Below, piece after piece: positions 28,101 through 37,412 of a stretch of 64,000 bases of DNA (positions are counted from its first letter, which is position 1; each line of letters opens with the position of its first letter). The DNA is taken from positions 41,963,631-42,027,630 of the forward strand of contig NC_092568.1 in NCBI RefSeq assembly GCF_037975245.1, written 5' to 3'. Origin of the DNA: Apostichopus japonicus (taxonomy: Eukaryota > Echinodermata > Holothuroidea > Aspidochirotida > Stichopodidae). A model generated the notes under the pieces. That model worked only from the letters and a program-made list of their open reading frames with translations, had not been told where the DNA came from and did no database searches. A program made the translations under genes and the position numbers.

Positions 28101-31100
28101 ATTAGTCGGTATAGCAACTGACCAAGGCTATGTTAGTCGGGAGAGGCACCAGATGGACTAACGTTATGTTAGTCGGTGAACCAATTTAAGTTTTCAGTGA
28201 TGACACATACGGTACGCAGGCCTACGTATACGGGGCTAAAGATACGTACGTGTATGGTAGGCCCCATGGGACAAAATATAATATATTATATACGCGTATA
28301 TATTCGAATTAATATATGTATATATTCGAATTTATATATTCCTGCTAATGTGATTGGCTGATTTAATACGTGTATAAATTCGAATCAATACTTGTATATA
28401 TATATTCGAATTAAGACGCGTATATATATATATTCCAATTAATACGAATATTTATTCCTACTAATGTGATTGGCTGATTTAATACGTATATATATTCGAA
28501 TTAATACACGTATATGGTCGAATTAATTCGCTTATATATATGTTCGATTTAATACGTGTATATATTCGATTTAATATGTATGTATATTCGATTTAATACG
28601 TTTATATATTCGAATTAATACGCGTAGATATTCGAATTAATATTATATGGTACATTTACGTGCGGATGAGATGATATGCACGTATTTGGACCCGCTCGTA
28701 TGTAAGCATTGTCAGATTACGCACCACTCTTAAACGGATATTCCATACGTGTGAATGGTGCATACATTACATACATATGTATGACAGTGAGTGTGTATAG
28801 TGTGTAGTCTGATTGAACTGGGCGAATCCCAGCTCCTGTAGAATTTGGAAATGTATATATTTATACAACAATATGTATATATGCACATATGGGTCGGGTT
28901 AAAACAGTAATGTAGAGGTCGCACTATAAGTATGTCTACCAGAGAGCTTCTACGTGCTTTTAAAATTCACATGCATGTTCGTATGAAGTTATGTTGTTCC
29001 CTTGGAAAGTTAAATCTATAATCATCTTTAGCAGAAACAAATGCTGTAACGCTTACACATATGAGACGTTGCAATAAAGACTGGGTTTGCTTTCTTCTAA
29101 CTTCACAAGCTAAAATTTCGACTGTCTCTCCTACTTCGGATTTTCTCAAAGTGGTAGGCTTATTGGCGGTCAAAACACCGTACATTTCTGATGGATATCT
29201 ACAGAGGTTCATGCAAATCTTTATGTCATTTAAACATCGACAAGACCAATATCTGTATTCCATCCTCGTGTTTTATACATTTTATACATTTGTGATTAGG
29301 TGGTGAAGTTCCTCTGGATAGACCAACCGCTGTGGCCATCACAACTGAAAGACTAGAGATGTTAATACCAGCCAGATTGTATATTATAGTGGTGTCTTTC
29401 TCATTGCTTGGAACAATTCTGACCATTTCTTTTGGTTTGCTGCTTATTTTGATGTCGAAGTGCAGGTAAGTAATAAACACTTTAGTTGAAAACAAAATAC
29501 CTGTGAAGATGAATGATGTTATTGCATGTCCTCAGACAATGATGTATGTGCATGCTCCTTACTTGAAATTTAACTGTTCTTTTTTATCTCTCTAAATTGT
29601 ACACATCTCCCGAAAGTGCAATATTTACTAATATAGATTGAGAAGGTCTTCGATCAAAATAAAAAAATATATAACAAACAAACCGTTTTGACAATATTAA
29701 TTCCTGTATACAAATAAAGAATTATATCTTCTCGATCCGTACCATTTCCATTGCTGATAGGTCTACACCATTCCCTATGGTTGACTGCATCATCTACTTC
29801 AGCTGTATTCTGATGTATTGCTCAATTGCCTTTGTAAAGTCACAGATGTTTCGGCCACTTTCAGACCAAGAATACATTTGGCTTTGTAAGGTATGCAATC
29901 TTAAATAATATTACCATAATCAACATTATACCAATCTGTCCCCCCCCCCACCCTCCCCATCCATACCTATCAAGCCCATCTGAATCTGGTTCTGTGTTCG
30001 TTCTGTGCGTCGTTCGGATTAAGCCGTGGGATATTGACCATCCTGCCAATATACCTTGTTAAATAATCGTAGGTGTGGTTATACACTTCTGGTCAATTTG
30101 GTTGCTCAGTCCCTGCATTAGAGAGGTTTGTGTCTCATATAACACACATATACGTCACTTATTGACCTTCGATTGTAAACCTCCGAATGTCACAATTTTA
30201 ACTTCCATGGTGCGTTTTTGGTGACGACAGTAAGTTATTATATTTTGGTGGTATTTTGTCTAACCTTTAAGTCGGTCTTGTTTATATGATCATAAGATAT
30301 TGAGCCAGGAATTTTAATTGGATTACAAGGGTTTTGATCTTTCATTTTAATTTACTTTCTCTCCTTTACTTTCAGATCAAATTCTCACTTTTTTCAGTTG
30401 GACTCACGGTTGGCTTGTCCGCAATGGTTGGTTTGACCTGGGCTACTTACCAAGCCTCCATTCATGTTGGATCACGTGATAAGGTAAACCTCCAAGCTAA
30501 ACACAATCTTAGATTTGATAAACTGTGGCAATAACCCTCATTATTGATTGCTCTTGTTTATGAACACTTTACACTACTAACATCACACGGCATAGCAAGT
30601 ATCATGTAAAACCAAAATAGATTGTATTTCTGGGTATTAACGCAACACTGTCCTCTAATAACCTTCTACCTTACCTTACATAATCCAAGTCTTACAAATC
30701 TTACATTTCTTCACAACGTTAAGCTTCTTTCCCTCAGCCTACCAGTAGTAGAAAACTGTATCTAATCATTGCTGGCTTTGCTGCAATCGACGTGATAATG
30801 CTGGCCCTGCTAAATCACTTCTATCCATTGTATATACGGATTCATCCACTACAGACTGAGGTAAATCAAAATGTCTTTAATCTACAGATTGTTCATCCTT
30901 CATCATCCTTACAATGTGTAATATATACTTTTCTTATTACATATACTGACTATTCAAGGTGTCATTTCACATTTAACACAAATATCTTAAAGTTAATATT
31001 TATGTACAAGGTATTTACATGAACATATAATATAGGAACTGTTTATATAGAAGATTTTTTTCAGAACTATGTGCAGTCTTTCATTATCCACGATACTACA

Positions 31101-33535
31101 ATATATGTCATATTTTGTTTATCGCTGAAAGTATGGATTAATCAAATTAGATAACATATTATATTATATTATATATTGTATACTATATATTTTATAATGA
31201 TATATTATATATTATACATTATATACTGTATATGGTATATCGAATGTTGTATATGGGATATTGTATGCATTTATAATTGCAGGTCGATCCCAATAATCCT
31301 AACCATGTGTTAGAGTACTACGCAACTGTGTGCTCCTCAAGTGGTGACGTCATACCCTATGTCATATTCTTAGCTGATAAAGTTTTGTTGATGTTGGTGG
31401 GATCCTTTGTGTCGTTGGATATATTGCTAGTAAGTAAACATTTAATTGTAAGACTTTAATTTATAATATTTTAATAAATTGTAAGAAATGTTATAAATAG
31501 TTATTAATGCAGATAATAAATAATTTTAACTTGGTGACAGTTCATTTGCATTTTGACGTCAAGTTAGTTACATAGTAGACGCACTGTTGGTGATGTCGTG
31601 TGACCGATGCAGCGTAGGTCCTGCTTACAATTCGGCAATTTTATTTTATTTTCGAAGCAACTAGATTGTTTAACACAGTTCCCTATCCCTGTGATATGAC
31701 CGCTAACAGTAAAAAGGTAGGTTATGTTAAGTTTTAACTTCAAATCTCTTGATTTTCTAGACATAATATATTTATGCCAATCAAATGGTGGCATGGGTTA
31801 CTCAGAAAATACAATAAAAAGGAAATACATACGTGATATGTACATTGATAAGTAATGTTATGATATAAATGATGTCAGCCTCAACGTGTGAATATAATGT
31901 TGGTATGTTGTTATCATTTTTATTAGGGAAATACGACTGTATTGCTCGGACACAGCAAGCACGCAGCTATCTCTATCTATAATGTCATCTTATTCTTCTG
32001 TTGCGCTCTGACTTTGATGTTCATCCTTGAGGAAATGCCCATATATATATTCCTCTTTACCTCCGCTCTCATCATCTGTTGCACAACTGTCACCGTCTTG
32101 ATGTTATTTTTGGCCATGGTAGGATATATTGGACTCATCAGTATAGCTTAACATTATTGTCTATAGTGCCATTATTATGTTGAAACTACACACTAGACAC
32201 AGTAAATCACTTTCTTCAAGAAATATTTAATAACTTGACTGAATGTCATATTTTATCGCTTGATGCCATTAATATAGTCAGTATATATGTAGATACCTTG
32301 CGTAAACCCTGGCCACATACGCCCCCCCCCCCCACCCCCTCCTCAACCTAACAGATGTATAACCGAGGCGATGAACATCGTCATCTTAGCGTGCACGGAA
32401 CTTCGAGAGGACCGATCGAGCTGATATTTTAGCTTATAGGTTGAAAACATTTTCCTTCCCTCTGCCCTGTTCACTGTTCTGTTGTTAAGATTCAGCCTAA
32501 CACAAACTGAAAATTTAACGTACCAGTATCCAATGGTCAACGGCTATTTTACAAACTCTATAGAAAGACATCATGCTACCCTAACGTTACAGAACAGACA
32601 CATTGAAACAAAGGTGTATGAACAGTTTGTCACAGTTAAGCTAAACAAAAGGCATAGACAAAAACAAAGTATAAATTATTCAATTTTGCGGAGCTTTACT
32701 GAATTATCGTAAACTATATCGAGGTATCATATCGTCTAAAATTTGATATTTTCTCTTTCCTCTAGCTTCGGGAATCTAATTCTACGACCAACAGGATGCC
32801 ACCATCTGCAAATCGAGAACCATTGATACTTCAAGAAGAAAACTCTATTTTAAAGAAACGTCTGGCGAAGGTAACAAAATATTAACATCGATCTGCTTCC
32901 ATTTGGCTTATAATTCTGGATCTTATAATTCGTCAATTGAAGTCATTTTTGGAGAATGTGATGGGAAAAGAGATTGAGATATGGGACTCACTGTAAACTT
33001 ACAATATTTGTGTTTATGGAACCCAAAAATATTGACAATTTACCACTATATGTGAAGAGACATAGATGTCGACACTCGTACACCATTCTATTTTATATAT
33101 ACTTGTTTGCTTGTAGATAAATATTACTGTTGATACTATACCATTCACGTACCCAGCAAAATTCCAAAGGCGGCAAGCAAACTTTGGCGCGTTTCCAGTA
33201 ACCGGTTAACTGTCAAAACCGGTCAACGATCAAATTGAAGTAACCAATTAATCGGTTAATTTTGAAAATTGAACCGTTGGACCCTACTTTAAAGAAAAGT
33301 TTTTGGTTCTTTTTGTTCTACTTTAATTTACCAAGGGAAATTGCCCCGACACCTCTCCCCCTTGACCCCCTCAGATGCCCGTGGGTACTATTTATCCAAC
33401 AATAATCTATCCATCAATTTTAAATATTGTTTTCTACAAACATAGCTAACCGATCTGGTACAGAGACAACTTGAGACGGACCGGAGAGTTGTAGAACGGG
33501 AAGAAACAGATCGCAATTCTCCCAAAAGAAATTAG
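7465..33535 (+). CDS. Gene A: GABA-B-like class C GPCR with inserted C-type lectin domain (complete, 19 exons)
   Basis: Predicted plasma-membrane metabotropic receptor of the GABA-B type. Splicing 19 exons by eye gives an open frame of about 896 codons ending in TAG at 33533-33535. Order: signal peptide (about residues 1-20), Venus-flytrap ligand-binding domain (about 31-413), short C-type lectin-like domain (414-517), linker (518-543), seven membrane segments (about 570-832), then a coiled coil (about 850-885) like the one that pairs GABA-B1 with GABA-B2. Family hallmarks include GGMFSLSGGWDGSGC, ELALDQINNR, the ARFWNLI motif, the conserved TM3 and ECL2 cysteines (WLCK and ATVCSS) and exon borders shared with gene B. 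The ATG at 7465 is chosen because it opens a hydrophobic leader; the frame extends upstream without an ATG. Intron 4 seems to use a GC donor. The lectin domain is known from other families, not from GABA-B receptors. Gene boundaries rest on splice motifs and on comparison with gene B, not on transcripts. Confidence 0.88.
8250..8755. repeat. Tandem array, about 55-bp unit, nine copies
   Basis: Units read like CTACGCCGCTGATAGATCCT followed by GTTACTAGTATATGTTACAT. Copies differ at few positions. Isolated GCTACACCGCTGA remnants continue to about 9435. Lies in intron 1 of gene A. Confidence 0.9.
9791..9928 (+). CDS. Gene A exon 2: flytrap domain
   Basis: 46 codons, phase 0 at both ends, preceded by AG and followed by GTTTGT. 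Encodes CARQFATRVLYNHI, then LLGPACSSGAELVSETARFW, matching the GABA-B segment around the ligand-binding serine. Same length as exon 2 of gene B. Confidence 0.88.
10491..10664 (+). CDS. Gene A exon 3: flytrap domain
   Basis: 58 codons between TTTGTTTCAG and GTAAGT, phase 0. Encodes VLVSAGSPNLSDRSKFPNVF, then KQYGWTQIGYLSD, the lobe 1 strand found in all GABA-B-type receptors. Length identical to gene B exon 3. Confidence 0.92.
11122..11220 (+). CDS. Gene A exon 4: flytrap domain, GC donor
   Basis: 33 codons, phase 0, after GTGACAG. Encodes VQMEFVERASNMGFTVIADL and ends ARNQVENLK. The next bases are GCACGT, so the intron appears to begin with GC; the gene B exon of the same length ends NLK before GTAATT. 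Confidence 0.82.
12413..12478 (+). CDS. Gene A exon 5: flytrap domain
   Basis: 22 codons after TACACAG, ending GAG|GTATGG. Encodes SRGIRIVFIYCLEAKARLVF plus CE, which aligns residue for residue with gene B exon 5 and with the GABA-B motif ending EARxVFCE. Too short to be found by ORF length; identified by comparison. Confidence 0.85.
12729..12788. repeat. (TA)n microsatellite
   Basis: About 60 bases of pure TA, in intron 5 of gene A, left border of a Penelope-like fragment. Confidence 0.97.
12790..13420 (-). mobile_element. Penelope-like element fragment with GIY-YIG endonuclease end
   Basis: On the minus strand the frame from about 13330 down to 13020 reads LKSRVVYKFICTSCNACYIG, ETHSHLSTRISEHLKTDKNS, NNSFKIIDSAPT, then RIKESLHINWDKPNLNKQ. 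This is the GIY-YIG nuclease domain and terminal motif of a Penelope-like retroelement, 5' truncated with no reverse transcriptase left. A hammerhead-like motif sits in its 3' region (12870-12920). From about 13345 to 13411 the terminal part of the coding region is present again in the opposite orientation. The element is bordered by (TA)n tracts on both sides. Lies in intron 5 of gene A, antisense to it. Confidence 0.85.
12870..12920 (-). ncRNA. Hammerhead-ribozyme-like motif of the Penelope-like element
   Basis: Minus strand: AACCTGATGATGAAAG, loop TCGCTA, then CTTTCGAAACATGTCGTT. This gives CUGAUGA, a 5-bp stem II (GAAAG/CTTTC), GAAAC, the self-complementary ACATGT for a minimal stem III, a GUC cleavage site, and three stem I pairs (AAC/GTT). 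One extra base lies between CUGAUGA and stem II, so activity is uncertain. Such motifs are known in Penelope-like elements. Confidence 0.6.
13422..13488. repeat. (TA)n microsatellite
   Basis: About 67 bases of TA, right border of the Penelope-like fragment. Confidence 0.97.
13530..13692 (-). mobile_element. tRNA-derived SINE
   Basis: Minus strand has a box A-like TAGTCAATTGGTTAGGGTG and a box B-like GGGTTCGAATCC, with CCGC/GCGG flanking a seven-base loop between them as in an anticodon arm. The ends do not form a proper acceptor stem, so this is a tRNA-derived repeat rather than a tRNA gene. Confidence 0.6.
14074..14271 (+). CDS. Gene A exon 6: flytrap domain
   Basis: 66 codons, phase 0, between TTCGTCAG and GTAAGT. 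Encodes AYKIGFYGSDVFWIITSWYN and IDCSPEEMSEIVEAS, the GABA-B lobe 2 region with the GWY-type motif changed to SWY. Confidence 0.92.
14982..15236 (+). CDS. Gene A exon 7: flytrap domain
   Basis: 85 codons, phase 0, between ATCCTCAG and GTAAGA. Contains TPADFLDEVTNRLNW, NYMAYTFDAVWSIALMLN, and FFDGLAETNFFGAS, matching the GABA-B AYDAIWALAL helix and the following F-x-G turn. Confidence 0.92.
15973..16033 (+). CDS. Gene A exon 8: end of flytrap domain
   Basis: 61 bases after TTCCCAG, ending in phase 1 at GTAAAT. Encodes GDVSFMRGERLGSSAITQLR, the last flytrap strand. Same length and phase as gene B exon 8. Confidence 0.85.
16826..17012 (+). CDS. Gene A exon 9: C-type lectin-like domain, first half
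   Basis: 187 bases, phase 1 in and phase 2 out, between TTTTCAG and GTAAGC. Encodes CKQDWTLTNRYCYFSFHQHW, then TWFQALASCARVNAYLADF: the C..DW...CY.F...W..A...C....L pattern of long-form C-type lectin folds. It stops without the usual WIGL core. Confidence 0.85.
17352..17476 (+). CDS. Gene A exon 10: C-type lectin-like domain, second half
   Basis: 125 bases, phase 2 in and phase 1 out, between CCTTACAG and GTGTGT. Encodes NASCLFFDGTRLVTSENCAE then KRPYLCKQKA, the C-terminal cysteine pair and RPYLC end of the fold. It is 84 bases (28 codons) shorter than gene B exon 10. Confidence 0.85.
18735..18812 (+). CDS. Gene A exon 11: linker to membrane domain
   Basis: 78 bases, phase 1 in and out, after CTTTGCAG. 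Encodes EFSQLPVAVYSSFRDEMNWK and ends WPG, aligning with the gene B linker of the same length. Followed by the 10.5-kb intron 11. Confidence 0.8.
19047..19138. repeat. (TA)n microsatellite
   Basis: About 90 bases of pure TA in intron 11 of gene A. Confidence 0.97.
19361..19448 (+). other. Possible first exon of a nested secreted protein
   Basis: ATG opens MKFLAVTSLLLVCIALPCTN, a convincing signal peptide, followed by QMDCQFTYK and a GTAACT donor in phase 1, the usual phase after a leader exon. No matching second exon was found, so this may be chance. Confidence 0.25.
21049..21246 (+). other. Possible small cysteine-rich secreted ORF
   Basis: Reads MTKMLCLVLFSLLNIEAMTS, a leader-like start, then RRRCDYHAKHGYSVKFEGH and LCTCCGVS, with four cysteines after the leader. 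The 3' part runs into TA-rich sequence. Not recognised; it could be a chance frame. Confidence 0.2.
23384..28185. mobile_element. Large composite element with TTAGTCGG-rich ends
   Basis: Both ends carry clusters of TTAGTCGG or CCGACTAA words: 23390-23630 on the left and 27830-28175 on the right, with AACGTTAGTC near each end in opposite orientation (left TTAACGTTAGTCAATGCACC; right, reversed, ATAACGTTAGTCCATCTGGT). This looks like subterminal transposase-binding repeats of a DNA transposon. No transposase was recognised inside. Two exon-like segments (about 25232-25430 and 27439-27520) and a nested foldback element lie within. Target-site duplication not resolved. Confidence 0.5.
25590..27178. 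mobile_element. Foldback element with long terminal inverted repeats
   Basis: The first 150 bases (from CCAGAGGGTTTGGTTAGCTG) return as the reverse complement at the end (CAGCTAACCAAACCCTCTGG), about 90% identical by eye. The interior is a tandem array of units with ACTGGCAGGGGTACCCC, also arranged in opposite directions in the two halves. No coding potential, so non-autonomous. Confidence 0.85.
28270..28660. repeat. AT-rich degenerate repeat
   Basis: Repeated TATATATTCGAATTAATACG-like words, about 35-45 bases apart, with a 35-base piece (TTCCTGCTAATGTGATTGGC and following) present twice. Confidence 0.75.
29300..29465 (+). CDS. Gene A exon 12: TM1
   Basis: 166 bases, phase 1 in and phase 2 out, between GTGATTAG and GTAAGT. 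Encodes a short extracellular stretch and a hydrophobic helix containing LYIIVVSFSLLGTILTISFG. Confidence 0.88.
29761..29890 (+). CDS. Gene A exon 13: TM2 and conserved TM3 cysteine
   Basis: 130 bases, phase 2 in and phase 0 out, between TGCTGATAG and GTATGC. Encodes MVDCIIYFSCILMYCSIAFV (TM2) and ends EYIWLCK, carrying the cysteine that normally bonds with ECL2. Confidence 0.88.
30376..30483 (+). CDS. Gene A exon 14: TM3
   Basis: 36 codons, phase 0, between ACTTTCAG and GTAAAC. Encodes IKFSLFSVGLTVGLSAMVGL, the third membrane helix. Confidence 0.88.
30738..30860 (+). CDS. Gene A exon 15: TM4
   Basis: 41 codons, phase 0, between TCCCTCAG and GTAAAT. Encodes LYLIIAGFAAIDVIMLALLN and a YPLYIRIHPLQTE tail like the GABA-B ECL2 entry (IVDPLHRT). 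Length identical to gene B exon 15. Confidence 0.9.
31283..31429 (+). CDS. Gene A exon 16: ECL2 and TM5
   Basis: 49 codons, phase 0, between AATTGCAG and GTAAGT. Has VDPNNPNHVLEYYATVCSSS with the ECL2 cysteine, then TM5 (VIFLADKVLLMLVGSFVSLD). Confidence 0.92.
31927..32118 (+). CDS. Gene A exon 17: TM6 and TM7
   Basis: 64 codons, phase 0, between TTTATTAG and GTAGGA. Encodes HSKHAAISIYNVILFFCCAL (the GABA-B HxxVGMAIYNV motif region, TM6) and TM7 rich in I, C, T and V. Confidence 0.92.
32766..32870 (+). CDS. Gene A exon 18: cytoplasmic tail
   Basis: 35 codons, phase 0, between CCTCTAG and GTAACA. Contains EPLILQEENSILKKRLAK, matching the GABA-B1 tail segment at the start of its coiled coil. 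Confidence 0.83.
33446..33535 (+). CDS. Gene A exon 19: end of coiled coil and stop
   Basis: 29 codons plus TAG after ACATAG. Encodes LTDLVQRQLETDRRVVEREE, a continuing heptad pattern, ending SPKRN. Two AATAAA motifs lie about 500 and 550 bases downstream. Confidence 0.82.
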   Translation, partial: LTDLVQRQLETDRRVVEREETDRNSPKRN

Positions 33536-34036
33536 TAGTAACATGTACGGAAAGCAATATCCTATATGGAATACCAGGATCATGTATGGAATGACGTTAA
33601 ACCCTGCAACGAACATGGACACTCTCTGAGCGATAGCAGTGCCCTGCGAAGAAATAACAATACCCTGTTCATGGACTAACCACGCCCTGCAGAGAAATAT
33701 CAATACCCTATGGATGGACTAACCACGCCCTCAATACATAATAATTTACCCTATACAAAGAATATATATGCCTCGCTCGGAAATACAATGCTCTCTATGG
33801 AATTAATATGCCTTGCCCTGAACTTTATGCAACACCATCATCTTAGTTCATCATCTTCCTTCAGCAAAATCATCTTTGTCCGGTAATGGTGAATGATAAC
33901 CTGATTAAAACATTTACATATATTACTGTTGCTTCGTAATTCTTCATAATTTTGAGGATTTAAAATATCCATAATAGGTCCTATGAATTCAGTGAAATTT
34001 TGCAATAATTTCTTTTAAACGTTTGTTGTTACTTTC

Positions 34037-34087
34037 AATAAAGGAAATGGAATAGGTCGATGTGTTGGCAATATGTATAACAATAAA
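34037..34087 (+). promoter_or_regulatory. Poly(A) signals of gene A
   Basis: AATAAA occurs at 34037-34042 and again at 34082-34087, some 500-550 bases after the stop codon, before a clear change to low-complexity sequence. Either could end the transcript. Confidence 0.5.
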
Positions 34088-34327
34088 ACCGTAGTTATAA
34101 ATAGCAGTGTATTTTGGTTATTTACATTTGTATTGTCTGACAATTGTCATTCTTATTACCTGCAGTTACAAGGTTGGATTGCACGGATAGATATTACCCC
34201 ACCTATAATAAAATCACGCACATGTAGTTACGATCAACAGCAACCCACCCCCCCCCCCCACCACACCTCCCCCCCCTAATGCAACCCTCAAACCAAAATA
34301 ATAAATTATTTAATTTATATAAATTAT

Positions 34328-34371
<44 letters not shown>

Positions 34372-35639
34372 GTATGTTGCTTACATGTATTTCCCCAAAC
34401 TAAATGTCTAAGCCATGAGAACTAAAACTTAAGGAAGTTTGGGAGCATCATTGGGTCTGGGAAGTGTTATTTCCGGCGATCTGGGAGGTATATTTGCCCC
34501 AAAAAAAGTATTGTACGCTACGCGCGAACCCATGATCGCGCTCCGCTTAGATAGTATCAGAGAATAGACACGCGTCCCCACCATTATCCAAGACTGATCT
34601 GCGCCCAGGATTCTCTTTACGGGCTGTACCCTGTGAACCACTTTTCTGTCCGTCTGTCCGGAGAGAGAATTTGAGTTAAGTCTAGTTAGCAAATTCGTAG
34701 TTCTCAAGTACTTACTTGTACTCAAGATATTGTACTTAAACTGCTAGCCTGGTCCTTATCAGAGAACCGAGCTACTAAGTCAAGACGATCGTCTAAACTG
34801 TAAGCACCATTGCGATACTTATTTTCACGATGTTCGATTGAGCGCCCCTCCTGTTTTCTATGATGATCAGGCCAATTCGCCTTACAGCTTGTTACTAATG
34901 CTTTTTAATGTGCTTGAAATAGTGGGCGAGTTCATTCTGCTGTCCAATTCGATTGAAACCTTGCAAGCAGCTTTCAAGAAGGTTCTTTCCTGAATCAGAT
35001 TTTAAAGCACAATGACAGGAAACAAGGCGCATCTTCGGAAAAGCTATTTAAACGTATTGTAATCGTCATCTTGACCTAATCACTAACCGACACTAATTAG
35101 CAGAGAGATATTAAAACGCAGTAATTATCAAATATAATAGATTTGAAAACGCCAGTTTCAAAATATTGTTCTTATGTCACAAAGTGCTTGTTTGAGACTA
35201 ATGAATTTCTCCAGGGACAGTAATTATATTATTTGGTGTTATCAAGTGAATTGTCTTGCAAATCTTTTGTTCCTTTTATTATTGCTTGTTTTCCTTCCAA
35301 AATTAGTCTTTATATTTCTCATTGTACCAACGTAAAGGCTTCCTAATCCCAGGGGATGAATGGCGTTTGCGTTGTATGAAAGGAAGAGTTGCTTCCTTTA
35401 AATTTAATATCTAGCAGATTCTCTTATTTTGATCGATCGTCATCATACTCTGTGTAATTCTTGGTAAACTTGGCAAAGCTGTCTTACAAATACATAAAAA
35501 ACAGCTCCAAAGATGGAATCATGGATAGCTCAAGTTCTCTCATAAACATACACAATGAGGATAGTGCCAAACAGATACAATCAGTATTCATATAAAAGAC
35601 ACTCTGCATGTTCAGTAACAGGATACTTGTTACATGTCA

Positions 35640-35920
35640 CACGATACAATACAATACCGTGCCATGTCATACCATACCATGCCATACCGTACAATACCGT
35701 ACATAACGTACAATACCATACCGTACCATACAATACAATACAATACAATACCGTAAAAAAACCGTAGCATACCGTATCATACCGTATCATACCATACCAT
35801 ACCATTCCACACCGTAACGTACAATACCGTACAGTACCGTATAATACCATATCATACCGTACCATACCGTACCTTACCGTACAGTACCGTATAATACCGT
35901 ACCGTACCGTAAACTATACC
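35640..35920. repeat. TACCGTACAA-type simple repeat
   Basis: Continuous variants of CATACCGTACAATACCGTA over about 280 bases. Long frames on both strands here are products of this 5-base-based repetition. Confidence 0.93.
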
Positions 35921-36436
35921 ATGTCATCCTCTTCTGTATTATACTTTACTGTAATGCACTGTGCTGTACTTAACATAACAATGACACCACTTTGCTTTTG
36001 TATTTTTCAAATATTACCAGTCTTTACCATCTCCATTAGGATATTAACAGAGTATACTGAAGCAGAAACTGATAATGGCATTATTCTATATTAGGTCTAT
36101 TCTTTGCTGTTCAATTCAAGGATGCATGCTCAAGCAAAAGATAAAACTTTTGTTGCTAGTAATTATCTCTAGCTATTCCGATTCTCAGGATATTCAGATA
36201 GATCTCTTGAATGCTCTGTTAATGCTAAATTGATGGTGAAGTTGGCTCCTCACTGAATGGTTAATGTTAATAATACGCCTTTTTTTATAATTCTAATCAC
36301 TCAACCAAATAGATCTTTGAACTTCATGCAAACAACACAGCATCATTGTGTGAAATTCAAGTCAGTTGTCCTTGAAAATCTTCCGACACATCGTAAGCTT
36401 GTCACCTGATTTCATAAATTCTTTTGTTTTCCTAAT

Positions 36437-36622
36437 GAGTTTTATGTTTCATCTGAGGAGCTAAACCTAATGGTCCGTGTATTAGACTATACGGTATAGT
36501 CTAGCCACTTTAATCGATGAACCTAAGCTGAGTTTTATGTTTCATCTGAGGAACTAAACCTAATGGTCCGTGCATTAGACTATACGGTATAGTCTAGCCA
36601 CTTTAATCGATGAACCTAAGCC
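36437..36622. repeat. 93-bp direct duplication with internal palindrome
   Basis: GAGTTTTATGTTTCATCTGA starts at 36437 and again at 36530; the two units are nearly identical. Each contains AGACTATAC, one base, then GTATAGTCT, a perfect 9-bp inverted repeat. Lies 0.5-0.7 kb upstream of the gene B start. Confidence 0.9.
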
Positions 36623-37059
36623 GTTTAAATGGTCATGTCTCATAAATTAAAACTATCATAGACAGTGCAACGTGCGGATAGTAGCTTTTATCTAACGGCT
36701 TACACCATTTAACCTTGTTGCCAAACCTCCTCCATAAAAAAAAATCGATAAGAAGTTAGCTTTTCTTTCATTATTTTTGTCATGAAAAATGATTTGTCAA
36801 ATGAAACGAGAGACACCAATGATGTTTGTTTCATATGAGATTACGAGTAAAATGAGTTTGTCAGTAAAAATGGGGTTTACATCCTCAACCGTGCTTCAAG
36901 AGTTTCAAGGCATCCGTAGGTAAAGTACTTGGTAAACGCTACCCAAGTCTTCCGTAGCCCTGACAACACGGAAGTATTTTTAACTCTGGGTTTGCATTTA
37001 TATGTGGATGTATGACACAAATAGAACTGATTTGTGTTCCAGCGGGTCGTATCGATAAC

Positions 37060-37139
37060 GGAAAAAAATCGAAATTTATCGAAGACGAACAAATATTTAT
37101 CGAAGACGAAAAAAATAGAAATTTATCGAAGACGAAAAA
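37060..37139 (+). repeat. Short repeat in gene B 5' leader
   Basis: TTTATCGAAGACGAA occurs three times in a row immediately before the start codon, spaced about 22-27 bases. Confidence 0.9.
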
Positions 37140-37412
37140 ATGAAAATTATATATTTATTTGGAATTGTAAGGAGAGAATTCATCCTTTTAATGTTACTCG
37201 CATCTCAAATGGTGACGAGTGAAGTCAACATCACATCATCCAACATGGAGGAAGAGAAAGTGCCACTGTATATAGGAGGAATGTTTTCAATGACAGGAGG
37301 ATGGGATGGTTCTGGATGTTTGATGGCAGCAGAACTAGCCCTGGAACAGATCAACAATAGGACGGATATACTACCAGACTATGAGCTCAAGATGGTTTGG
37401 GGTGATACTCAG
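37140..37412 (+). CDS. Gene B exon 1: signal peptide and start of flytrap domain
   Basis: 91 codons, ends CAG|GTAAGA in phase 0. Leader contains FILLMLLASQMV; then PLYIGGMFSMTGGWDGSGC and ELALEQINNRTDILPDYEL, nearly identical to gene A exon 1. The ATG at 37140 is the first in frame. Confidence 0.9.

Larger units (their letters stand above)
18813..29299 (+). other. Gene A intron 11 (10.5 kb)
   Basis: Separates the linker exon from TM1. Holds a (TA)n tract, possible secreted-peptide exons, a large composite mobile element (23384-28185) and an AT-rich TATATTCGAATTAATACG-like repeat zone (28270-28660). The matching intron of gene B is under 1 kb, so the growth came from insertions. Confidence 0.75.
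33536..37139 (+). other. Intergenic region between genes A and B
   Basis: Holds the gene A 3' UTR and poly(A) signals, a short (TA)n tract (34334-34367), a simple repeat (35640-35920), a 93-bp duplication (36437-36622) and the presumed promoter of gene B. No other gene recognised. Confidence 0.6.

Noticed and set aside
34429-34725. 98-residue minus-strand ORF in the intergenic region
   Set aside because: Low-complexity composition and no family resemblance; likely chance or repeat-derived.
35555-35865. Opposed ORFs in the TACCGTA region
   Set aside because: Simple-repeat translation (repeated VRYDMV-like words), not a protein.
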